A stretch of DNA of 64,000 nucleotides from Candidatus Hydrogenedentes bacterium ADurb.Bin170 (GCA_002070275.1 MWCY01000012.1:1-64000), one strand, 5' to 3'; numbered from the stretch's first letter, positions 17,491-26,216 are shown. The notes: generated by a model from the letters alone, not told the origin. Numbers and translations are program-made.

Positions 17491-19542
17491 ATGAGAAAAT
17501 ACCTTCTCTTCATAGCCGTGCTTCCCGGATTGCTGATCCTTCACCCTGGCTGTCACCTGATCCAGCCTGAAGCACGCTTTACCATAAGCCCGGAAACAGG
17601 CGAAGCACCGCTTTTTGTCACGCTGAATAACCAGTCTGCCCCCGGCCTTTTTGGCGCACCCCGTTATGAGTGGGATTTCGGAGATGGAAGCGCCCTCAGC
17701 ACCGAAGAATCTCCACGCCATCTTTACGAAAAAGCAGGGCAGTATTCCGTTACCCTGACACTGAAAACCCTTTTCCAGAAGCATAGGGCAACAAGAAGGC
17801 TGGAAGTCCGCGAGCCCGGCTCCGGCGAAATAGTCACGGTTAACTTTGAAGTCAGACCCCGGGAAGGTGCGGCGCCGCTGGTGGTACAATTCACAGATAC
17901 GTCTTTTGTGGCAGGAGCTGCCGTCACAGGGCGGATCTGGGACTTCGGCGACGGAACACACATCCGGGCATTGAATCCTGTACACCGTTACACCGATGCA
18001 GGCAGTTACGATGTCACACTGACCATTTTTACGGAAAATTCAACGTACAGCCATACAATGGAAAATGCTGTCTCTGTTGCCAAAACAGAGCAGCGTCTCT
18101 CTGCCACCAGACAACTCAGCCCCGGCTCCGGCACGGACGAGAATAACCAAATTGCAGTGACGCTGCATTTTGCCGGATTCATCCGGGAAGTGCCAACACC
18201 TGTTCTGCTGAAAGAAGTACTGCCCGAAGGGTGGCGCTTTGCCGGTTTACTTCAGAATACAACTCCAGAAGCGCTACTCACTGAAGAAGAAGTAGGACAA
18301 GTGCAGTTCTTCTGGGTTGACTGCCCGCCCCTCCCTTTCAGCCTCTCCTACCTGATTGAAGCGCCCGAACCCTGCACCGAAGGTATCCTCAGCGGACAGC
18401 TCCATATGCGGGAGTCCGGCTCGGTTGAAATGCAGCATCCCGGAGAAACAAGGGTTGTGTGTGAAGCACTCCCGTTGGAAGGTGAAAGCGAGGGCGAAAT
18501 CATCGAGGGCGAAGTGCCCGGTGAAGGTGAAAGCGAGGGCGAAATCATCGAGGGCGAAGTGCCCGGTGAAGGCGAGATCGAAGGCGAAATCAGCGAAGGC
18601 GAAGTGCCCGGTGAAGGTGAGATCGAAGGCGAAATCAGCGAAGGCGAAGTGCCCGGTGAAGGTGAGAGCGAAGGCGAAATCAGCGAAGGCGAAGTGCCCG
18701 GTGAGGGTGAGAGCGAAGGCGAAATCAGCGAAGGCGAAATGACGGAAGGAGAAAGTGCGCCTGAAGAAAAACTCGCTCTCTCCTTGAAAAGATGGGCGGA
18801 TGGAGATCAGCGCTATCTTCCCGATACCCTGCTTTCCCTGAATATTTCTTTGACTGCTTTCGGTGAGGGCATCCCCGAATCACTCACCTTGGAAGAACAG
18901 TTGCCCCGCAACTGGACTTTTACAGAATTACATGACCCTTCAGGCCTGATCAGCAGCCACAAGAACAGTGAGGGCACAATCACCTTCGTCTGGTCTGCTT
19001 TGCCCACGTTTCCTGTACAGTTTTCCTACGATGTGCTTCCCGGTGCATCCAATGAAACCGAAACCATTGACGGCAGTGCCTTTTATACGGTCAATGGTAC
19101 CACGCTCCGTTCGAATCAGGAACAGAGCCAGTTCAGGCGTTACGAAACACTGCTCTCTCTGGAACGAAAAGAGGCACCTTCGGGATATATCCCCGGGAAG
19201 CCTCTGGCAGTCACGCTGCAGTGGAAGCGCATCGGTCTTGAAAAGCCGCTGGCTTTTGCCTGTGTGGAATTATTACCTGCAGGATGGCGTTTTGCAGGCA
19301 TTGTTGAAGCTACCGGTAATCCGCCGGACATTCTTCCCGAAATGGACCAGGAAAATATGCTCGCCTTCGGCTGGACAACGACACCGACCGCACCCGGATC
19401 TTTTACCTATAAGGTGCTGCCGCCTGAAGATGCAAGAGGCATTGCCTGTATTACCGGATATAGTCTTTACCGTTTTACCGGCGAGGAGCAGAAAACAGCA
19501 TTGACCGGGCGCTGCTATCCCCGGGGATCTTTTCAACCGTGA
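17491..19542 (+). CDS. Lipoprotein with two PKD domains, EGE-repeat linker and three related C-terminal domains
   Basis: 683 residues. The signal peptide ends in a lipobox-like LHPGC (Cys about residue 27), so a lipoprotein is likely. Two PKD domains follow, shown by YEWDFGDGS and IWDFGDGT. Three copies of a roughly 110-residue domain come next: one before and two after an acidic linker. Each copy has a strand with W-R/T-F ([24 protein letters not shown]) and an F-x-W strand (FFWVDCP, FVWSALP, FGWTTTP). The linker at 18481-18750 is six 15-residue Glu/Gly units. Such proteins are probably outer-membrane or surface adhesins or scaffolds. It precedes tolB on the same strand. Confidence 0.8.
   Translation: MRKYLLFIAVLPGLLILHPGCHLIQPEARFTISPETGEAPLFVTLNNQSAPGLFGAPRYEWDFGDGSALSTEESPRHLYEKAGQYSVTLTLKTLFQKHRATRRLEVREPGSGEIVTVNFEVRPREGAAPLVVQFTDTSFVAGAAVTGRIWDFGDGTHIRALNPVHRYTDAGSYDVTLTIFTENSTYSHTMENAVSVAKTEQRLSATRQLSPGSGTDENNQIAVTLHFAGFIREVPTPVLLKEVLPEGWRFAGLLQNTTPEALLTEEEVGQVQFFWVDCPPLPFSLSYLIEAPEPCTEGILSGQLHMRESGSVEMQHPGETRVVCEALPLEGESEGEIIEGEVPGEGESEGEIIEGEVPGEGEIEGEISEGEVPGEGEIEGEISEGEVPGEGESEGEISEGEVPGEGESEGEISEGEMTEGESAPEEKLALSLKRWADGDQRYLPDTLLSLNISLTAFGEGIPESLTLEEQLPRNWTFTELHDPSGLISSHKNSEGTITFVWSALPTFPVQFSYDVLPGASNETETIDGSAFYTVNGTTLRSNQEQSQFRRYETLLSLERKEAPSGYIPGKPLAVTLQWKRIGLEKPLAFACVELLPAGWRFAGIVEATGNPPDILPEMDQENMLAFGWTTTPTAPGSFTYKVLPPEDARGIACITGYSLYRFTGEEQKTALTGRCYPRGSFQP
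18481..18750 (+). repeat. Six tandem 45-bp units encoding Glu-Gly-rich linker
   Basis: Six in-frame 45-bp units, each encoding about [15 protein letters not shown], with small changes (S/I, I/S) between units and a degenerate last unit. The period is a multiple of three, so gain or loss of units would keep the frame. This acidic linker is of the type common in secreted proteins of Hydrogenedentota-like bacteria. Confidence 0.95.
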
Positions 19543-19658
19543 TGATACAGAGGCTGTGTATGGACAGCCGGCAACTGAACAGTGTGGATATTGGGAGGAG
19601 GCAGCTGCACATGCAGTCTGTCGCCTGATTCTAAATTACGATGCAAGGGTTACTCGTA

Positions 19659-20993
19659 ATGAAAAAACTTTTTATCTTTAAAAAAAGAAGTGTCTGGTTT
19701 TTATCTGCAGTTTTGTTTCTGTCCGTCAATCTGATCAGCCAGGCACAAAGCGGGGTGCGGATCGAGTCCGGCAGCACCGTGGACCGGCGCATCCGCATTG
19801 CCGTGCCTCCTTTTGCCACCGTTGACCCGCAACTTCAGGGCATGGCGGCGGAAATGGCGCAGGCCCTTGCCGATGACCTTGAATTTTCCGGCGTTTTTAT
19901 ACTCCTTCCGGCAGCGAGTTACCCGGCAGGATTCACCGGGATGAGCACCGATCCCTCCACCCTGGATCTGCCTGCCTGGCGTGCGACACAGGCGGAAAAT
20001 CTGGTTTACGGGCTTGTATTTTACGAAGGCTCACAACTGGTGGCGCAGTTCCGCCTTTTTGACCTTTACTCCAATACCCAGCTCTACGGACAGGAAGTAA
20101 AAGTCGCCCGGGAGCATCACAGGCTCGCTTCTCATCGCTTTTCCGAAGAAGTAATCAGACAGATTGACGGTACGCCCGGTATCGGCACATCCGAAATCAT
20201 TTTTTCCGGACTGGCAGGCGCCAATCAGAAAGAGATTTATGTGGCGGACTACGACGGCGCCAACGTCAAGCGGGTTACCAATCACCAGAGTTTGTCCATT
20301 ATGCCCGAAATTTCGCCGGACAGCCGCTCCATTGCCTATCTGTCGTACAAAGACCGGTATGCGTTCCATTATATTTTCGACCGTGCCACCGGAGCATCCC
20401 GCGCCCTGTCCAAAGAAGTGGGGCTTAACAGTGCCGCGACCTGGTCCCCCGACGGCAAACGGCTGGCACTGACACTGAGCAAAGACGGGAATGCCGAAAT
20501 TTACCTTAAAAACCCGGACGGCAGCGGCTCCCTTCGCCTTACAAACAATAGGGAAAATGATACTTCGCCCTGTTTCTCGCCCGACGGAAGTCAGATCTGC
20601 TTTGTAAGCGAGCGCGCCGGCCGCCCTCAGATTTATGTAATGAATGCGGACGGATCCAATCCGCACAGGCTATCCTTCCATGGCGGAAGCGCTTATGACC
20701 CGAACTGGTCACCCGATGGCAAGTCTATTGCTTTTGTGTCCAATATTTCCGGAGAAGGGTTTGAAATCTATGTGATGGGCGCCGACGGTTCCAACCCGAC
20801 GCGGCTCACCAATTCCAACGGCATCAACGAGGCGCCCAGTTGGTCGCCCGACTCAAGACATATTGCTTTCTCTTCCACGCGAAACGGGCGCCCTGAACTT
20901 TTCACCTACACCCTGAGCACCCGCACAGAACGGGCGATCGCCCGGCTGGGCATGAGCGCTGAAGGACCCTCCTGGGGACCGCGCCGCCGCTGA
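19659..20993 (+). CDS. tolB: Tol-Pal system periplasmic beta-propeller protein TolB
   Basis: About 445 residues with a signal peptide after a basic start (MKKLFIFKKRS). The N-terminal domain matches TolB_N (RIAVPPFATVD). The C-terminal six-bladed propeller is shown by repeated D-G-S-N and SWSPDSRHIAFSS-type WD40-like/PD40 blades. TolB is a periplasmic partner of Pal in outer-membrane constriction. The ATG at 19659 is favoured over 19641 because AAGGG lies 9 bases upstream. No tolQ, tolR, tolA or pal is in the window, so the Tol-Pal genes must lie elsewhere or be partly absent. Confidence 0.93.
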   Translation: MKKLFIFKKRSVWFLSAVLFLSVNLISQAQSGVRIESGSTVDRRIRIAVPPFATVDPQLQGMAAEMAQALADDLEFSGVFILLPAASYPAGFTGMSTDPSTLDLPAWRATQAENLVYGLVFYEGSQLVAQFRLFDLYSNTQLYGQEVKVAREHHRLASHRFSEEVIRQIDGTPGIGTSEIIFSGLAGANQKEIYVADYDGANVKRVTNHQSLSIMPEISPDSRSIAYLSYKDRYAFHYIFDRATGASRALSKEVGLNSAATWSPDGKRLALTLSKDGNAEIYLKNPDGSGSLRLTNNRENDTSPCFSPDGSQICFVSERAGRPQIYVMNADGSNPHRLSFHGGSAYDPNWSPDGKSIAFVSNISGEGFEIYVMGADGSNPTRLTNSNGINEAPSWSPDSRHIAFSSTRNGRPELFTYTLSTRTERAIARLGMSAEGPSWGPRRR

Positions 20994-21053
20994 TTGCAGC
21001 CAGGGTACCAACATAGGCACTACATATCTCTTCGGCTGAAAGGCCTTATTGCG

Positions 21054-21078
21054 CTGTACTTTCTGTACAGTTTGGTTT
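21054..21078 (+). terminator. Possible weak terminator after tolB
   Basis: CTGTAC and GTACAG form a 6-bp stem around TTTCT, followed by TTTGGTTT. The stem is short and the T tract interrupted, so this is only a candidate. The 20994-21206 gap shows no gene. Confidence 0.35.
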
Positions 21079-21206
21079 AAAAGTGGATATCCTTTCCGGA
21101 TGTTCTGTATACTTTTTTAATATTTCGCACTGCCGGGGGCTTTTTTGTCTCCTTGAAGAGCAGTGCCCGCATTTATACCCATCATCTTTTTCGGAGTGTC
21201 TTCATT

Positions 21207-22160
21207 ATGAAAAGAAAAGGCTTTACCCTGATTGAGCTTCTTGTTGTAATTGCCATTATTGGCATCCTGGCAGCGATTCTCCTGCCCGCACTCGCCCGTG
21301 CCCGCGAGGCTGCGCGGAGGTCCAGCTGCCAGAACAATCTGAAACAATGGGGCATCATTTACAAAATGTATTCCAGCGAGTCACCTGGAAATAAATACCC
21401 GAAGGTCTGCCTGGCAACCGTGCAGACACGATTTTGTGAACAGCCGGGTATGCCCTTCTCCGGTGCGAACAGCGTTGTCGCCGCCGGTATGTATCTGCCG
21501 TCTCTCTACCCTGAATACCTGACCGATGCGAAGATTCTGGTCTGCCCTTCTGACGCTGTCGAAACTGCAGACTCTGTCATCAACCCCGTTACAGGCACGA
21601 CCGATATCGGTGTGGCATGTCAGGAGAAAAAACGGGGTGTCCATCTGGCAGACGCCAGTTATCTTTATCTGGGCTGGGTGCTGGACAAGGCAGGATCCAC
21701 CGATCCCAGCGTCGATCTTGCCTCTGTGCCTATCCCCGGCCTGAATGTAAGCGGCCCCGCACCGAAGCAGGTGGTCGATGGTGTACTGGCGGCATTCATG
21801 CCCTTCCTCCTGAGTCAGGACGACCGGATGGCGGACAAGGATGTGGAAGTGGATCCCGGGCTGGGCAATGGCGCCGGCAATATGATCTACCGTCTGAGAG
21901 AGGGCATTGAGCGCTTTCTCATTACCGACATCAACAATCCGGCCGCAAGCGCCATGGCGCAAAGCACCCTTTGGATCATGGGCGACATGATCGGCATTGA
22001 CCCCAATCTTTATAACCATGTACCCGGCGGCTCCAATGTCCTGTACATGGACGGACATGTCCAGTTCCAGCGTTATGAAGAAAAAGGGTCGGCTCCGGTG
22101 AACAGCGGCGTGGGACGATGTGTTGCGGCTCTGCAAGCGGTACAAAATCTGCTTCTGTAA
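21207..22160 (+). CDS. Prepilin-type protein with H-X9-DG C-terminus (DUF1559-like)
   Basis: 317 residues. The ATG at 21207 is preceded by GGAG 10 bases away. The start [19 protein letters not shown] is a textbook type II/IV prepilin leader: cleavage after Gly, methylated Phe, Glu at +5 and a hydrophobic helix. The helix runs into [14 protein letters not shown]. The C-terminus has [17 protein letters not shown], the H-X9-DG signature of prepilin-like proteins abundant in Planctomycetes and Hydrogenedentota-like genomes. Many paralogues of this class are usually present per genome and the role is unclear, probably a pseudopilin or secreted surface protein. It directly precedes the M(K/R)HI small-gene cluster. 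Confidence 0.92.
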   Translation: MKRKGFTLIELLVVIAIIGILAAILLPALARAREAARRSSCQNNLKQWGIIYKMYSSESPGNKYPKVCLATVQTRFCEQPGMPFSGANSVVAAGMYLPSLYPEYLTDAKILVCPSDAVETADSVINPVTGTTDIGVACQEKKRGVHLADASYLYLGWVLDKAGSTDPSVDLASVPIPGLNVSGPAPKQVVDGVLAAFMPFLLSQDDRMADKDVEVDPGLGNGAGNMIYRLREGIERFLITDINNPAASAMAQSTLWIMGDMIGIDPNLYNHVPGGSNVLYMDGHVQFQRYEEKGSAPVNSGVGRCVAALQAVQNLLL

Positions 22161-22205
22161 CCGTTCTGCCTTCTTTATATCATCTGTAACCCTTTTAAAT
22201 TCCGG

Positions 22206-22214
22206 TGGTAGAAT
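22206..22214 (+). promoter_or_regulatory. Extended -10 promoter before the MKHI cluster
   Basis: TGGTAGAAT is an extended -10 element 65 bases before the first small gene; the same nine bases occur at 37136-37144 before the response regulator gene. A weak TGTAAC lies about 18 bases upstream of the hexamer. Confidence 0.45.
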
Positions 22215-22279
22215 AGATAGAATTAAAACAGACGATTCCGCCGGGATGTGCTGGCCGTCGGAAAATGGAGAGACCGGTT

Positions 22280-22435
22280 ATGAAACATATTATCCGATTG
22301 AGCAATCCTGTCGAGCGGGCAGCCACTACATCTACAGGCGCCTATATTGTTCTGGCAGGTCAGATTCTTGCCATCCTGGCGGGTCTCTTTGACGGCAAGG
22401 AAGTCTTAAAGCCGGATGCACAAGCTGAAGATTAA
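22280..22435 (+). CDS. MKHI-family small protein 1 (51 residues)
   Basis: A 51-residue product starting MKHIIRLSNPVERAA, with GGAG 9 bases upstream. After the basic start it has a hydrophobic segment (YIVLAGQILAILAGLF) and an acidic tail ending KPDAQAED. Its N-terminal part aligns with small protein 3: both read M-K/R-H-I, then L-S, then P and E-x-A-A. I know no family for it. The hydrophobic stretch suggests membrane association or a membrane-active peptide, which is an inference. First of five such genes at 22280-23337. Confidence 0.7.
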   Translation: MKHIIRLSNPVERAATTSTGAYIVLAGQILAILAGLFDGKEVLKPDAQAED

Positions 22436-22596
22436 AAACCGAAATAAAAATAGCCGACGGGAACTTTCCGGCTGATACGGGAATTAGTTTATCAGTGGGT
22501 CATGCATCTTTATAAACCCGTAAATTGTAAATTCCATAGGCGCTGTGCGATGATAACAGCATTGACACAGTGATATGCTGAAATTGGAGAAGTAAA

Positions 22597-22794
22597 ATGA
22601 AGCACATAAGAAGAATGGGGCGCTTGCCCCGGCCAGCACAAACCGATGGTCTTTGCACTGATATCACCAGTGATCTGCAGGCCCGGTTCTGTTTTGTCCT
22701 TTCCTTTTTCTCGCAGGTTTTCGTGCCACTGGTACAGCCCCTGATAGCGATCAAGGCTGCGCCCACCACCACACCTCCTGCCACTGAAGAGTAA
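22597..22794 (+). CDS. MKHI-family small protein 2 (65 residues)
   Basis: A 65-residue product starting MKHIRRMGRLPRPAQ, with GGAG 7 bases upstream. It contains a hydrophobic stretch rich in Phe and Val (VLSFFSQVFVPLVQPLIAI) and ends in a Thr/Pro-rich acidic tail (TTTPPATEE). It shares the MKHI start and the overall layout (basic start, hydrophobic middle, polar Pro-rich tail) with proteins 1 and 3. A TTGACA at 22562-22567 lies upstream but no matching -10 follows at the correct spacing. The function is unknown. Confidence 0.65.
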   Translation: MKHIRRMGRLPRPAQTDGLCTDITSDLQARFCFVLSFFSQVFVPLVQPLIAIKAAPTTTPPATEE

Positions 22795-22828
22795 ACACTA
22801 TCCGCCCGGAGCAAACGAGGAACCAGCC

Positions 22829-23005
22829 ATGAGACACATTTACACGCTCAGCAGCAAACCGGAACAGGCAGCAGGCCTGGCACCGGACGTTGTCATCACG
22901 CTGATCATTGATCTTCTGAAAGTGTTCCTTCCGCTTTTCCAGAATAAAAATCCGCAAAATCCCGGCACGGGCACAGATCCGAAGCCTCCCGAAGATGACA
23001 AGTAA
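22829..23005 (+). CDS. MKHI-family small protein 3 (58 residues)
   Basis: A 58-residue product starting MRHIYTLSSKPEQAAG, only 34 bases after gene 2, with GAGGA 7 bases upstream. The middle is hydrophobic/amphipathic (VVITLIIDLLKVFLPLF), and the tail is Asn/Pro/Asp-rich, ending PKPPEDDK. Its start is the closest to protein 1 within the cluster, which argues for duplication and divergence. The function is unknown. Confidence 0.68.
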   Translation: MRHIYTLSSKPEQAAGLAPDVVITLIIDLLKVFLPLFQNKNPQNPGTGTDPKPPEDDK

Positions 23006-23016
23006 ACGGAATTATT

Positions 23017-23045
23017 TTGTGTTTGCAGGCGCAATATGCTATAAG
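23017..23045 (+). promoter_or_regulatory. Predicted internal promoter for small genes 4 and 5
   Basis: TTGTGT (23017-23022) and TATAAG (23040-23045) are 17 bases apart, 40 bases before gene 4. The hexamer is preceded by TGC, an extended -10. It could let genes 4 and 5 be expressed apart from genes 1 to 3. Confidence 0.45.
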
Positions 23046-23084
23046 TAGCGTGCATGTGCAATGCATCGCAATGGAGTTATTACG

Positions 23085-23192
23085 ATGAAACACATCCGGA
23101 AGATGACTGTCAGACGTGCCGATGCTTTTCTGACCCTGTTTAATACGCTCTGGCGCGCCTGGTACGATTTTCGCCAATCCAAATATGTATAA
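23085..23192 (+). CDS. MKHI-family small protein 4 (35 residues)
   Basis: A 35-residue product starting MKHIRKMTVRRADAF, with GGAG 8 bases upstream. The second half is aromatic and basic (TLWRAWYDFRQSKYV), with no long hydrophobic run, so it would form an amphipathic helix. It is closely related to protein 5: both have A-F, then a hydrophobic turn, then R-A-W/F-Y-D-F-R. It is too short for standard gene callers, but the paired similarity and good ribosome-binding site support it as a real gene. The function is unknown. Confidence 0.66.
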   Translation: MKHIRKMTVRRADAFLTLFNTLWRAWYDFRQSKYV

Positions 23193-23217
23193 GCAACAGC
23201 GTCAGGAGGAACGAATA

Positions 23218-23337
23218 ATGAAACACATTAAGAAACTTTCTGCCAGAAAAGCCATGGCGTTCCAGGACTTTCTGTACACAGTCTACCGCGCTTTTTATGA
23301 TTTCCGCTTCCAGAAGAAAAACGAATATTACGGCTGA
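23218..23337 (+). CDS. MKHI-family small protein 5 (39 residues)
   Basis: A 39-residue product starting MKHIKKLSARKAMAF, with an excellent AGGAGGA site 7 bases upstream and only 25 bases after gene 4. The C-terminal half (VYRAFYDFRFQKKNEYYG) matches the end of protein 4. Protein-level similarity with changed codons indicates selection on the peptide. A strong terminator follows at 23359. The function is unknown. Confidence 0.68.
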   Translation: MKHIKKLSARKAMAFQDFLYTVYRAFYDFRFQKKNEYYG

Positions 23338-23358
23338 TCCAGCCCAATAGAAAATACC

Positions 23359-23393
23359 AAGCCGACCTTTAACGCTAAAAGGTCGGCTTTTTG
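23359..23393 (+). terminator. Rho-independent terminator closing the MKHI cluster
   Basis: AAGCCGACCTTT and AAAGGTCGGCTT form a perfect 12-bp stem around a 7-base loop, followed by a T tract. It lies 21 bases after the last small gene, so it defines the end of this transcription unit. Confidence 0.92.
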
Positions 23394-23402
23394 TGTCTGA
23401 CA

Positions 23403-23411
23403 TGCTATAAT
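23403..23411 (+). promoter_or_regulatory. Extended -10 promoter for glgP
   Basis: TGCTATAAT, a consensus extended -10, lies between the terminator at 23359 and the phosphorylase gene, about 157 bases before its start codon. No good -35 is seen, which an extended -10 does not need. Confidence 0.5.
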
Positions 23412-23567
23412 ACCCGCATGTGAGGCTTTCCGCCCACGCCCCCGCAGCGGCTGGAAATAAAGCACCGGCAACGCCATGTTGCAGAGAAAGCGTCGGCTTT
23501 TTCTTTATCTTCCGGCCCCGGATTTTCTTCCCACCCCCACAGGATATAACCCGACAGGAATTAACCA

Positions 23568-26126
23568 ATGCCTAAAATTATCAAATACATTGTTGCTCCC
23601 CGGCTGCCGGAGACACTGCAGCGCCTTTCCGATATTGCGGACAATCTTTGGTGGGCGTGGAATCTCGATGCGGTAGATCTGTTTTTCCGCATGGACCGCG
23701 ACCTCTGGACACAGGTGGAACACAATCCCAAAAGACTTCTGCGCGAAATCAGTCAGGAACGGTTGGAGCAACTGGCGGAAAGCGCCAGCTTCCTTGCCCA
23801 TCTGGATAGAGTCGCCACCAAGCTGGACGCCTATATGACTGAGGGCGAGTGGCGCTCCCGCCACAGCGATGCGCCTGAAGACCTGCTTGTTGCCTACTTA
23901 TCGGCTGAATTCGGTTTTCATGAATCCATCACCATTTACTCAGGCGGTCTGGGCGTCCTTGCCGGAGATCACCTGAAAGCGGCAAGCGATCTGGGGCTTC
24001 CTCTGGTGGGTCTGGGGCTTTTATACCGGGAGGGCTACTTCCGGCAGTATCTCAACGCCGACGGCTGGCAGCAGGAACTGTATCCCAAAAACGATTTTTA
24101 CGCAATGCCCATTCAGGCCGTGCGCGATGCCGCCGGAAGCCATCAGGTAGTCGAAGTCCCCTATCCGGGAAGAATGGTCAAAGCCTACCTCTGGAAATGC
24201 CAGGTAGGCAGAGTTCCCCTTTATCTCCTTGATACGGATCACGAGGATAACTCGCCCACAGACAGAAGCATCACCGGTCAATTATACGGGGGCGATCACG
24301 ACACCCGCATCAAACAGGAAATTATGCTGGGAATGGGCGGCGTCATCGCCCTGAAAGCACTGGGACTGCATCCCACCACCTACCATATCAACGAGGGCCA
24401 TGCCGCATTTATGATGCTGGAGCGGATCAAAGACCTCATCGAACGGGATCAGATCACCTTCAATGAGGCGGTGGAAGTTGTGAAGGTGGGCAGCGTCTTC
24501 ACAACCCATACCCCTGTACCGGCAGGAAACGACGTTTTCGACCCTGCCATGATCAATGCCTATTTCCGGGATTACTGTGCCGCTGCAGGCATTTCCATGG
24601 ATACACTCCTGGCGCTGGGCCGTGAGAACCCCGCGGACAGCAAGGAACAGTTCTGCATGACCATTCTGGCTCTGAAGCTTTCCGCCGCCTCCAATGGCGT
24701 CAGTGCACTGCACGGGGAAGTTGCACGCAAAATGTGGGCACCTGTATGGAAAGGCGTTCCCGAAGAGGAACTGCCCATTACCTCCATAACAAACGGCGTC
24801 CATATCCCCACCTGGATCTCCCGCGATCTGGCGCTGCTCTTTGACCGCTATCTTGGCCCGGACTGGCTCGCCATGCCGCATGATCAGTCTGTATGGGAAC
24901 GGGTGGATTCCATCCCTGATTCCGAACTTTTTCAAACCCATGTACGCGCATGCCAGCGGCTGGTTGATTTTGCCCGAAGCCGTGCCGAAAAACAGATGCT
25001 CAACAGAGGCGCTTCTGCCGCTGAAGTCCGGACAGCAGGTGAACTGCTGAACGGAGAAACGCTGACCATCGGCTTCGCCCGGCGCTTTGCCACCTATAAG
25101 CGTGCGACGTTGCTGTTTAAAAACCCCGAGCGGCTGAAAAAGATTCTCACCAATCCCGAGAGGCCGGTTCAGCTGATTATCGCCGGAAAAGCACATCCCC
25201 AGGATTCCAGCTCCAAAGAACTCATCAGGCATATCATTCATTTTTCCCGCGATCCTCAGGTGCGCTCTCACATCGTATTTATTGAGGATTACGACATGAA
25301 TGTAGCGCGCTACATGCTGCAGGGCGTTGACTGCTGGCTCAATACGCCCCTGCGCCCCAACGAAGCGAGCGGAACCAGTGGCATGAAAGCGGCAGCAAAC
25401 GGCGCTTTGAACATCAGTATTCCCGACGGATGGTGGTGCGAAGCGGAAGGATTGGGTGAAAACGGCTGGAGTATCGGCAAGGGAGAAATCTACGACAGCC
25501 TCGAAGACCAGGACACTGTTGAAAGTGAGGCGCTTTACGAGATCCTCGAGCAGGATGTCGTGCCCATGTTCTATAACCGCGGACGGGATAACCTTCCCCG
25601 GGAATGGATCGGGCGCATGAAAAACGCCATCCGCACCATTGCACCCATGTTCAATACCTATCGTATGGTTCTTGAATATGGCGATCGCTTCTATATCCCG
25701 AATTGCAGACGCCGCCACCGCCTCTTTCAGAACGAACGGAAAGCCGTGTATGAGCTCGCGGCATGGAAACAAAAAGTACGGACTTTCTGGCCTCAGGTGC
25801 AGATTCTGGATGTGGCAAACGGCAATGCAGAAAATCTGTACTTCGGAGATACACTGGAAGTGACAGCGAAGATACATCTCGGAAATCTTTCGGAAAAGGA
25901 TGTGAAAGTTGAGATTTATCACGGTGCGCTGAAGCCGGAAGGTGCGCTGGAAGCAGCCGCCAAGGAACGGATGGTCTGGGTAAAAGCGCTGGATGGCGAC
26001 GTGCATCTCTTCAAAGGACGTGCGCGCTGCGACCGCACCGGTGCACTGGGTATTTCCGTGAGAGTGCTGCCAAGCCACCCTGATCTCATCCACGAGCACG
26101 AAACCGGGCTGATTACCTGGGCATAA
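23568..26126 (+). CDS. glgP: Alpha-glucan (glycogen/maltodextrin) phosphorylase
   Basis: 852 residues. The N-terminal DUF3417-type segment (LSDIADNLWWAWNLDAVDLF) is typical of the shorter bacterial alpha-glucan phosphorylases. The GT35 core shows AEFGFHESITIYSGGLGVLA, HINEGHAAFMMLE, FTTHTPVPAGNDVF, and the PLP-binding Lys in EASGTSGMKAAANG. It releases glucose 1-phosphate from glycogen or maltodextrins in the cytoplasm and works with the GlgX at 4278-6341. AGGA precedes the ATG. A hairpin terminator follows at 26144, so it is likely a single-gene unit. Confidence 0.95.
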   Translation: MPKIIKYIVAPRLPETLQRLSDIADNLWWAWNLDAVDLFFRMDRDLWTQVEHNPKRLLREISQERLEQLAESASFLAHLDRVATKLDAYMTEGEWRSRHSDAPEDLLVAYLSAEFGFHESITIYSGGLGVLAGDHLKAASDLGLPLVGLGLLYREGYFRQYLNADGWQQELYPKNDFYAMPIQAVRDAAGSHQVVEVPYPGRMVKAYLWKCQVGRVPLYLLDTDHEDNSPTDRSITGQLYGGDHDTRIKQEIMLGMGGVIALKALGLHPTTYHINEGHAAFMMLERIKDLIERDQITFNEAVEVVKVGSVFTTHTPVPAGNDVFDPAMINAYFRDYCAAAGISMDTLLALGRENPADSKEQFCMTILALKLSAASNGVSALHGEVARKMWAPVWKGVPEEELPITSITNGVHIPTWISRDLALLFDRYLGPDWLAMPHDQSVWERVDSIPDSELFQTHVRACQRLVDFARSRAEKQMLNRGASAAEVRTAGELLNGETLTIGFARRFATYKRATLLFKNPERLKKILTNPERPVQLIIAGKAHPQDSSSKELIRHIIHFSRDPQVRSHIVFIEDYDMNVARYMLQGVDCWLNTPLRPNEASGTSGMKAAANGALNISIPDGWWCEAEGLGENGWSIGKGEIYDSLEDQDTVESEALYEILEQDVVPMFYNRGRDNLPREWIGRMKNAIRTIAPMFNTYRMVLEYGDRFYIPNCRRRHRLFQNERKAVYELAAWKQKVRTFWPQVQILDVANGNAENLYFGDTLEVTAKIHLGNLSEKDVKVEIYHGALKPEGALEAAAKERMVWVKALDGDVHLFKGRARCDRTGALGISVRVLPSHPDLIHEHETGLITWA

Positions 26127-26143
26127 GCAGCGGATTTTATAGC

Positions 26144-26184
26144 GAAACTGCCGGCATTCTGAGGTGTCGGCAGTTTCCTTCTTT
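26144..26184 (+). terminator. Rho-independent terminator after glgP
   Basis: GAAACTGCCG and CGGCAGTTTC form a perfect 10-bp stem with a 14-base loop, followed by CTTCTTT. It begins 18 bases after the stop codon. Confidence 0.85.
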
Positions 26185-26216
26185 ATGGAAAACCACCTTA
26201 TGTTGGCGCAAATGGC

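Noticed and set aside
18481-18750. Regular 45-bp repeats considered as a CRISPR array
   Set aside because: Units are contiguous without spacers and encode an in-frame Glu/Gly linker.
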